Below are positions 63,254 to 64,000 of a stretch of 64,000 nt of DNA, piece by piece. Below the pieces are notes generated by a model that searched no databases, was not told where the DNA came from, and saw nothing but the letters and a program-made list of their open reading frames with translations. The stretch spans positions 1-64,000 of the forward strand of contig SIHP01000007.1 in assembly GCA_004762155.1 (NCBI GenBank), read 5' to 3'. How positions within the stretch are numbered: the stretch's first letter is position 1; every line of letters starts with the position of its first letter. This stretch comes from Flavobacteriaceae bacterium (GTDB taxonomy: Bacteria; Bacteroidota; Bacteroidia; Flavobacteriales; Flavobacteriaceae). The position numbers and the translations under genes were made by a program.

Positions 63254-63406
63254 AAATATCAAGTTAATTAGAATGACCAAAAGTAAAAAAATCCGCTGTA
63301 GAAAAGGAATTTATTAGTGCTTATTTATATTGTTTAAAAAAATACTACAAATAAGCCTATTTATTTATAAAATGAACAAACTATAAAAGCAATCCGTTCT
63401 TAATAT

Positions 63407-63823
63407 TTATCTATATTTCCTTATCAAAACACTGATTAAAACTATGGTTAGAAACCAAAACATTACTCCAAATATTTTTATTTTTCTAGCCTGTTTTACT
63501 TTTTTTTCAAACCCATATTTTTTAAATCTTTCTATTTCAGATTCTGAAAAATGATCTTTTCCTAACCTTGTTCTAGGTGTAGGAGTAAGAATAGGAAATA
63601 TAAAGAAAGTCAACCATCCCTCATTTGTTAAAGTTTCTAATTTTCTGTTTTCTTAATGTCTTTTGTGTTTTAAATATTCAGATTCTAATTTAATTTTTTG
63701 TTCTTTTGATAAATTTCGAGTTTTTAATTCTGTTTTAGCTTTTTAATCGCTGATTGATTGGTTTCGTTTTTAATAATGTCAAATAACTCAACATTTGAAT
63801 ACTTGTTTTTTTCATCAATCATA
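63407..63823 (-). pseudogene. Broken small membrane-protein gene (frameshift plus nonsense)
   Basis: Joined across two lesions it reads about 138 aa: start MIDEKNKYSNVELFD at 63823, a one-base loss in an A run (63740-63744), a frame AKTELKTRNLSKEQKIKLE, an in-frame TAA (63653-63655), then ENRKLETLTNEGWLTFF, HFSESEIERFKKYGFEKK and one transmembrane helix (IFGVMFWFLTIVLISVLI). Only the last 68 codons remain as an open frame from TTG. No family name is known to me. It follows the ketoacyl-synthase gene by 28 nt. Confidence 0.65.
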
Positions 63824-63851
63824 GAACATTTTTTCTTAAAAAAACTTTTGA

Positions 63852-64000
63852 CTATCGTTTTGAAATCAAAACAGAAACAGCATTTCCACCAAAACCAACA
63901 GCATTTACTATTACTTTTTTTATTTCCTTCGGATGATCTTGTTTCTCAGCAAAAGGAACTTCAATAACTTTTTGGTTTTGTAACATCAATAACCCTAATT
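63852..64000 (-). CDS. Beta-ketoacyl-ACP synthase, C-terminal end (partial)
   Basis: The last 49 codons of a gene entering from the right. The end VNAVGFGGNAVSVLISKR matches the conserved C-terminal 'N.FGFGG.N...V..R' of FabB/FabF-type condensing enzymes. The catalytic Cys and His residues lie outside the window. The two-Asn form GGNN is here GGNA. Confidence 0.75.
   Translation of the reverse strand, partial: LGLLMLQNQKVIEVPFAEKQDHPKEIKKVIVNAVGFGGNAVSVLISKR

Noticed and set aside
63253..63406. Biotin-operon regulatory site near bioB
   Set aside because: No clear palindrome matching a known BirA/BioR-type operator was recognised; only AT-rich sequence.

Overview
The window is chromosomal DNA from a member of the Bacteroidota, almost certainly family Flavobacteriaceae and close to marine genera such as Polaribacter or Tenacibaculum. 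The evidence is strong AT richness, promoters of the TTG-N17-19-TAnnTTTG type, short non-Shine-Dalgarno leaders, and family-restricted neighbours (DUF4270, DUF4271, DUF4296, DUF2911, the FeoB-associated Cys-rich peptide, TPR-bearing histidine kinases). The genus cannot be fixed from sequence alone. Most of the window is ordinary housekeeping and no integrated phage or intact insertion sequence was seen.

Layout. 1-1130: a tandem array of ~204-bp units. 1190-3924: a minus-strand locus encoding a 43-aa Gly/Asp-rich peptide, a TPR sensor kinase and a response regulator. 3925-8100: interspersed repeats around a TrmH-type methyltransferase and mutS. 8101-13350: membrane proteins (one gene split by a -1 frameshift), a MATE transporter, a crotonase, two tiny membrane proteins coupled to queD. 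13360-18250: pth, rplY, prs, tRNA-Leu(CAA), tyrS, a nucleoside-diphosphate-sugar epimerase-like protein. 18233-25000: a minus operon (GT2, GNAT, dihydroorotase, DUF4296 lipoprotein), DUF4271-hemD, radA. 24671-31193: flippase-like protein, panD-panC, a GT5-half protein, DUF4270 lipoprotein, glmS. 31246-39391: phosphatase-family protein, two outer-membrane barrels, feoA-feoB-Cys-rich peptide. 39487-46327: holB operon with an NtrY-like kinase and a crotonase, then a LytTR/LytS pair. 46324-51114: dinB, trhO, asd, DUF2911. 51348-54960: a MITE-like element and leuS carrying a DUF559 nuclease-like insert. 55038-64000: SemiSWEET, lipoproteins, acetyltransferase, tesB, SdpI-like, M28 peptidase, SCO, rseP, a zinc-ribbon peptide, bioB, a broken gene and the 3' end of a ketoacyl synthase gene.

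The most interesting region is the left end. Each array unit has a plus-strand promoter-like box preceded by a palindrome and, in four units, a 25-codon basic/hydrophobic peptide ORF. On the opposite strand, at a fixed offset, there is a TAnnTTTG box and an intrinsic terminator that would give a ~90-nt RNA antisense to that ORF. This is the arrangement of repeat-encoded type I toxin-antitoxin loci (Ldr/Ibs style). The array lies directly behind a peptide-kinase-regulator operon whose regulator could act on the palindrome. This is a hypothesis from sequence layout. The second clear oddity is leucyl-tRNA synthetase with a Vsr/DUF559-like domain inserted before the editing-domain TTRPDT motif.

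Gene starts were moved downstream of the longest open frame where the longer form runs through a neighbour or a promoter (the 9045 gene, tyrS, the 17241 gene, the Cys-rich peptide, feoA, holB, the 40638 gene, trhO, SCO, bioB). Several genes use TTG or GTG starts (mutS, feoA, the 55910 acetyltransferase, the 12493 peptide).
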